From positions 806,001-870,000 of the forward strand of contig CAVVFX010000002.1 in the NCBI GenBank assembly GCA_963747535.1: a DNA stretch of 64,000 nucleotides, given 5' to 3'. The notes under the pieces were generated by a model. The model saw nothing but the letters and a program-made list of their open reading frames with translations, made no database searches and was not told where the DNA came from. Made by a program: the position numbers and the translations under genes. Origin of the DNA: CAVVFX01 sp963747535. GTDB lineage: Bacteria > Acidobacteriota > Terriglobia > Bryobacterales > Bryobacteraceae. Each line of letters opens with the position of its first letter. Within the stretch, counting starts at the first letter, position 1. Positions 59,223 through 64,000 of this stretch are shown here, in pieces.

Positions 59223-60442
59223 AGCTTGGGGGATTACTGGCGATCTCCGCGCTTCTGCTGCCTGCTCAGGATCTGTCTTCTCCTCGCGCCGTCGTGACTC
59301 CGAATGCCCGGACCCTAGCGCCCACGCCTGCCGGCGCGACCACCGATGACAGGATTCGCAATGTGGAACGGGAACTCCACGGGAACCCGAATAACTCGAG
59401 ACTGCAAACAGCACTAATCTCCGCTTATCTGCAAAAGCTGCGGGAGACGGCTGACGGCGCCTATCTGGAGCGGGCGTCGCTACTTGTCGACCGCATGATC
59501 GAGCAGGATGGAGGCAGTTTCGAGGCCCTCCGCTTACGCAACGAGATCGACTTGCAGCGGCACGACTTCAAAGCGGTAGCGGAGCGGGCGCGCAGTATGA
59601 CAAGAGACGAACCGTCGGACGCCGGTAACTGGGGAAACCTCGGCGACGCCCTGATGGAACTGGGCGACTACGAATTGGCCGGTCAGGCTTACGCGAAAAT
59701 GTTTGCGCTGCGGCCTAATCTGGCCAGCTATAACCGGCTCGGTTTCTTCCGGTTCGTGACTGGCGATGCGCAGGGCGCAATCGGTTTTATGCGGCTGGCG
59801 GTCGAGGCCAGCGACGCGGCTCCGGAACATACCGCATGGTGCCAGGCCGAACTTGGCGACTTGTACTTCAAGACAGGAAAGCTTGCTGATGCGAGGATGG
59901 CCTATCGATCAGCGCTGGATTTGTTCCCGGGGCTTCATCGGGCGTACGCGGGACTCGGAAGAGTAGAGGAAGCGGAAGGACACACGGAGGCCGCGATCCG
60001 CAACTATGAGCACGCGCAAGCCATCGTTCCGCTGGTCGAATACGCGAGTACCCTCGAAGACCTCTACCGGAACCAGGGAGAGAACAAGAAAGCCGACGGG
60101 CAGCAGCATCTGATCGACGCGATCGACATGCTGGGGCGGGCACGCCAAGAAAAAACGAATCGAACACTGGCTTTGATCCTCGCGAATCACGACCGGCGCC
60201 TGGGTCGCGCACTGGAATTGATCGAAGCAGAGATCCCGGAGCGAGGAGACGTTTACACGTGGGACGCGTTCTCGTGGGTGCTTTTCAAACTAGGCCGCCT
60301 GCAGGAGGCACGCGCAGCCAGCCTAAAGGCGTTGAGAATGTCGACGCCCGAGCCGGACTTTTACCGGCATGCCGCGCAGATCGCAGAAGCCGCCGGCGAA
60401 AGAACCATCGCAGCTCAATACCGCGAGCATTTGACACGATAA
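59219..60442 (+). CDS. exported TPR protein, paralogue
   Basis: 407 residues from ATG 59219, four bases inside the previous stop. Signal peptide MKLGGLLAISALLLPAQ. TPR-type helices follow (GDALMELGDYELAGQAYAKM, LGDLYFKTGKLADARMAYRS, LGRVEEAEGHTEAAIRNYEH, FSWVLFKLGRLQEARAASLK). Its C-terminal third resembles that of the preceding gene (SWVLFKLGRL/YAWALFRIGKF; FYRHAAQIAEAAG/FCHARQIAAAVG), so the two arose by duplication. Last gene of the operon. Confidence 0.85.
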   Translation: MKLGGLLAISALLLPAQDLSSPRAVVTPNARTLAPTPAGATTDDRIRNVERELHGNPNNSRLQTALISAYLQKLRETADGAYLERASLLVDRMIEQDGGSFEALRLRNEIDLQRHDFKAVAERARSMTRDEPSDAGNWGNLGDALMELGDYELAGQAYAKMFALRPNLASYNRLGFFRFVTGDAQGAIGFMRLAVEASDAAPEHTAWCQAELGDLYFKTGKLADARMAYRSALDLFPGLHRAYAGLGRVEEAEGHTEAAIRNYEHAQAIVPLVEYASTLEDLYRNQGENKKADGQQHLIDAIDMLGRARQEKTNRTLALILANHDRRLGRALELIEAEIPERGDVYTWDAFSWVLFKLGRLQEARAASLKALRMSTPEPDFYRHAAQIAEAAGERTIAAQYREHLTR

Positions 60443-60474
60443 CAGGACGCCCTCAAACCACCGCATTGGAAACG

Positions 60475-60640
60475 TCCTCGGACACAAATGGAAACCCACG
60501 CAGCTTTTCTGAAAAATGCGTTTCGCGGTGTTTTCGCGCTCGGCGACGTCCACGAGGTTCGGGGTGGCGAGCTCACTGGCTACAATGCGACCCTTGGTGA
60601 ATTGGCGATACAGCTCGAATTGCCACTCGTGACCAGGGTC
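60475..60640 (+). repeat. dispersed repeat family C, copy 3
   Basis: TCCTCGGACACAAATGGAAA, CCACGCAGCTTTTCTGAAAA and GCGACGTCCACGAGGTTCGG in order. The flank GGCGAGCTCACTGGCTACAA to about 60640 is shared with copy 2. The gap 60443-60846 holds no gene. Confidence 0.75.
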
Positions 60641-60749
60641 AGGCGCTCATCCGGAGGCGACGGGATCGCCGCGGGCCGGGGCGAGGAACGCGCGAACCGG
60701 CTGGCGCCGGTAGCCTGTATTTATCAAAAGCTCCCACATACCACCAGGT

Positions 60750-60767
60750 TGGGATCGACCGATCCCA
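60750..60767. terminator. hairpin between TPR operon and permease
   Basis: TGGGATC (60750-60756), loop GACC, GATCCCA (60761-60767): a 7-bp perfect stem. It sits between convergent transcripts. No T-run is beside it, so termination is only possible. Confidence 0.35.
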
Positions 60768-60846
60768 GTTGGTCTATTTAATTGGCGACGGGCGTGTCCA
60801 CTGCTCCTGCGCAACGGCGACGGGCCATGCTTTTGCCTCGGAAGGG

Positions 60847-63442
60847 TTATTCAGCGCGGAGAGTCTCAGCCGGATCCACGGCCGCGGCTCTTCGCGCCGG
60901 AAAGTAACACGCGACTACAGCCGCGGCTAACAGCACGGCTGGCATGACTGCATAGGTCATCGGATCGAGCGGTGTCACGCCGAACAGCAGCGATTTCATG
61001 AGCCGGGCCAATGCGATCGCGCCCGCCAGTCCCACGCCGCAACCGATGGCGGAAAGGACCATACCTTGCCGCAGAAACATGCCCTTCACCGCCGCCGGTT
61101 CCGCACCCAGAGCCAACCGGATCCCGACCTCTCGTCGCCTTTGTGCAACCGTGTAGGACACCACGCCGTAGGTCCCGATGATCCCGAGCAACAGGGCCAT
61201 TCCGCCCGCGATCGCCAGCATGACCAAGGCAAAGGAAGTGCGGGCCATGGACCGCCCCGCGATCTGCTCCATTGTGAGCGTATCAGCGATGGCCAGTTCT
61301 CTATTCACGGACCAGATGGTTCGGCGCACGTCTTCCACCAGACCCTGCGAGCCTGCACGCGAGGTGCGAATGACAAAAACCGGCTCACGGATGGCCGCCC
61401 GCACATCCCGCGGGACCCACAGCAACGAGTAATAACTCGGCCAGTAGACCACTGCCGGCGCCCTTTCATTCACACCCGTGATCCGAACGTCTTCGGCGAC
61501 TCCGATCACCTCGTACCACGGCAATCCCAGCGAGGGCAACCTGGCGTTAATGCGCTTGCCGATGGCCGCGGCGGGGCTGCCCCAGAACTCACGGGCCAGA
61601 TTCTCGGAGAGGATCACCGCTTTTTCGCCTCTCGAAAGATCGTTCCAGGTATAGTCTCGCCCCGCCACCAGTCGCGTACCCATCGATTTGAAAAAGCCGG
61701 GCCCGATATTTCGGAAAACCCGAGAGGGGGGATAGGCGCCTGGTGGAATCGTCTGACCTTCGGCGAACACACTGTCCCAATTCAGAGACCCTCCGTCCAT
61801 GGGCACGGCGTCGGCATAACCAGCGTCGATCGCACCCGGAATCGCGGCGAGCCGATCGCGAATATCCTGTTCCATCCGAGCCACGCGCTCCGCATCCGGA
61901 ACCAAAGCCCGCGGGATCGCCACACGCAGGGTTTGGACCTGTGCGGCCCCGGCGAAGCTGGGCGCGACCTTGCGCATGTTTTGAAAAGTGCGAATCATGA
62001 GTCCGGAACTGATCATCAGAACCAGCGCGAGCGAGACCTGCACGACAACCAAGGCGTTCCGCGCTTTCTGCCCCTCCGGTCCAGCACTGGCCGTGCGCCC
62101 ACCAGCCGCGCAGCCGTCGACTGCGATTTCAGCGAGGCGCGGCAGATTCGCCGGGGCGATCCACTGAAGCAGCCGAACTCCGGCGAACGCTAACCCCAGC
62201 CCCAGCAAAGCGCGCGCGAAAACCAGCACCCCGCTTACCGCCAACAGTTCGCGCACCAGCCGGCCGCGTCCCGCCCCAAGAGCCGCTCGGACCGCTAACT
62301 CTCGCCGGCGGCCTTCCAGGTGAACCAGCAAGAGATTCGCCACGTTGGCGCAAACGATGAGCATCACCGCGCCCAACGTGCCCATCACCACCCACAGGAC
62401 ATCGCCCACGTTGCCCACTATCGTCTCGCGCAGCGGCCGCAAGTTCGGCGCGACATGCCACGATCCGAAAACCAATCGTCGTGGCATTGGCTCCCCAGGA
62501 ATGCATCCAAATCGGAATCAGACGGGCCACATCGGCTTGGGCCTGATCGAGGGAAATTCCAGTTTTCAGCCGGCAAATGGAGTTCAAAAAGAACCCGGAC
62601 AACTCGGCACGCGACCGGTCCAGTTGCATGGGTGCGTAAATGGCGGCCGGAAGATCGGCGATGCGAAACGATTTCGGCATCACGCCGATCACTTGCCGAG
62701 GCCTCGAGTCGACGATCACCGTGCGTCCGATCACATCCGGCTCGCCGCCAAACCGCTGCTGCCAGTAGCCGTGGCTCAGCAGAATCGTGAGCGCTGCGCC
62801 GGGCTTCTGATCGTCCGCCGAAAACCAACGCCCACGCTCGGGCGGGACAGCCAGAGCCTCCAGAGTGCCTGGACTGACCGCAATGGAGAGCATTTGCTCC
62901 GGGTCGTCCGCGCCGCCGACCGACACCCGCGAGGAGGTCCAAACACCCATATTCTCGAATGATCGATTCTGTTCGGTATAGGTGAAGTACATCCCGGTGG
63001 AAAGTCGCAGGCCGGTTGCCGCGGTCACGCCGCCCAAACCCGGTGCGACGTGCTGGATCGACACTAGCCGATCCGGTTCGCGATACGCGAGGGGCTTCAG
63101 GAGTACCCCATCCACGACACTGAACACGGCTGTGTTCGCGCTGATGCCGATGGCAAAGGTCAGGATCGCGGCCGCGGCGAAGGCTGGATTCTTGCGCAGG
63201 GTGCGGACAGAGAAACGGATGTTGCGCGCGGTTTCTTCGAGGAATGAGATCGTGTTCATGCGGTACACCTCTTCACACACCTGAGTCGTGTTGCCGAGCT
63301 TCCGATGGGCGGCCGCACGGGCGGCCTGCGGATCCATGCCGCGGGCGATGAAATCTTCGGTAGCATGCTCCACGTAAGACTCGAGTTCGCTCCGCAGACC
63401 GGAGTCAACATCGTTCCGACGAAAAGACCGTCGCCAGTTCAT
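60847..63442 (-). pseudogene. damaged ADOP-type ABC permease (MacB/FtsX)
   Basis: Two frames together give a typical acidobacterial permease. From 63442: an N-terminal cap (RRNDVDSGLRSELESYVEHA), the first membrane segment (NPAFAAAAILTFAIGISANT), and the MacB periplasmic part to about WMHSWGANATT. From about 62470 the next frame carries WHVAPNLRPLRETIVGNVGD and VMLIVCANVANLLLV to the end, with membrane segments MALLLGIIGTYGVVSYTVAQ and PMTYAVMPAVLLAAAVVACY. A second fault is in frame: LAEIAVDG joins GRTASAGPEGQ near 62100-62118, losing about 35 residues including membrane helices. PadR is 7 bases upstream. Confidence 0.85.
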
Positions 63443-63449
63443 GCTGTCC

Positions 63450-63809
63450 TCACCTGATCTTGTCAGGGGCGGGATTCAGGACGCGGCCGATCGCCCGTAC
63501 CACCTCTTCCCAACGCGACGTTTCAACCGCCAGCTGCTTTCGGCCTCCCGGAGTCAACCGGTAGTATTTTGCCTTGCGATTGTTTTCCGAAGTTCCCCAG
63601 AACGACGCAATCCAGCCGCGGTTTTCCAGCCGGTGCAACGCGGGATAGAGTGAGCCTTGTTCAATCTGAAGGACCTCATCCGACCCCTGCTCAATCGAGT
63701 GGGCGATCGTGTAACCATGGGCTGGGCCCAGCAACAGCGTTCGCAGGACCAGCATATCCAGCGTTCCCTGGAGCATCTCAGAATGTAACGGAGATTCGCG
63801 GCGCGGCAT
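63450..63809 (-). CDS. PadR family transcription regulator
   Basis: 119 residues. The winged helix has LQGTLDMLVLRTLLLGPAHG and QIEQGSLYPALHRLENRGW. A YYRLTPGGRKQL wing and a dimer helix follow. PadR proteins repress efflux or stress genes and respond to small molecules. GGAG lies about 6 bases before the ATG. It is upstream of the broken permease with a 7-base gap, so it regulated that transporter; with the permease lost it may now be free or decaying. Confidence 0.94.
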   Translation of the reverse strand: MPRRESPLHSEMLQGTLDMLVLRTLLLGPAHGYTIAHSIEQGSDEVLQIEQGSLYPALHRLENRGWIASFWGTSENNRKAKYYRLTPGGRKQLAVETSRWEEVVRAIGRVLNPAPDKIR

Positions 63810-63876
63810 GTCTTACTCCACTCGATGATCTTCTGGAAGAATACAGGAACGGAAGCAAATCGGCAACTCCAGCACA

Positions 63877-63956
63877 TCCGCGGACACAGGTACACACCCA
63901 CGCAGCTTTTCTGAAAAACGCATTTTCGCGCTGTTTGCGCGCTCGACGTCCACGCG
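63877..63956 (+). repeat. dispersed repeat family C, copy 4
   Basis: TCCGCGGACACAGGTACACA, CCACGCAGCTTTTCTGAAAA and a shortened GCGCGCTCGACGTCCACG. It lies just upstream of padR, near the right edge. Confidence 0.7.
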
Positions 63957-64000
63957 ACCGTGATCTATGAGTCTATGTGGGGTGCGGTTGGTTTTGTGCT

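Noticed and set aside
1..64000. tRNA, rRNA, CRISPR array or intact insertion sequence
   Set aside because: I looked for cloverleaf-like arms, regular direct repeats with spacers, and transposase motifs and saw none that I could support.

Overview
The window looks like a chromosomal segment of an acidobacterium, most likely of the Solibacter/Bryobacter type. The reasons are gene content, not any database search. It carries an acidobacterial-style ABC permease (MacB/FtsX, ADOP type) paired with PadR, a TIGR02999-like ECF sigma factor in line with a PASTA-less Ser/Thr kinase and CsgG-like proteins, and DUF1549/DUF1553 plus DUF1501 proteins. It also has several TAT-exported sugar enzymes and a PEP-CTERM protein next to a DUF4331 protein. 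The DNA is GC-rich throughout and intergenic regions hold many short palindromic repeats. I saw no rRNA, tRNA, CRISPR array, intact insertion sequence or phage.

Layout. 1-6.2 kb is housekeeping: an EgtB-like enzyme cut by the left edge, a secreted cyclophilin, a VOC protein, the rplU-rpmA-obgE run and an orphan modA. 6.5-13.3 kb is one co-directional minus-strand block: ECF sigma factor, two CsgG paralogues, two small secreted proteins and a membrane Ser/Thr kinase. The last three share the same C-terminal helical tail, so they probably form one extracytoplasmic signalling system. 13.5-16.6 kb holds an amidase with a small partner and an exported mannonate-dehydratase-like protein. 16.9-21.3 kb is a PDZ/GAF/PAS histidine kinase overlapping an NtrC-type regulator. 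A good sigma-54 promoter sits just before the kinase ATG.

21.3-30.3 kb contains a broken DUF433 antitoxin, a pncB-pncA-xseA run (NAD salvage and exonuclease VII), a GldA/F/G-like ABC exporter with a DUF4340 protein, and a ZIP metal transporter. 30.4-37.3 kb contains a TAT-exported enolase-superfamily protein, an alcohol dehydrogenase / cupin / aldo-keto reductase cluster facing an AraC regulator, a redoxin and a zinc-finger protein. 37.7-53.9 kb is rich in envelope and carbohydrate genes: a diguanylate cyclase with a periplasmic sensor, a GH127 enzyme, DUF1501, DUF1549/1553, a beta-propeller, a CBM9-like protein and a PIG-L deacetylase. 54.4-63.8 kb holds an NmrA-like protein, a PEP-CTERM / DUF4331 / TPR / TPR run, and a damaged ADOP permease with its PadR regulator.

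Decay and repeats. I count several broken genes (DUF433, cupin, alpha/beta hydrolase, trypsin-like protease, DUF1080, ADOP permease). Several carry single-base frameshifts, so some may be assembly errors. Two dispersed repeat families stand out: a palindromic one with four copies (6.3, 13.5, 24.9, 30.4 kb) and an approximately 90-bp one with four copies, all in the last 10 kb.
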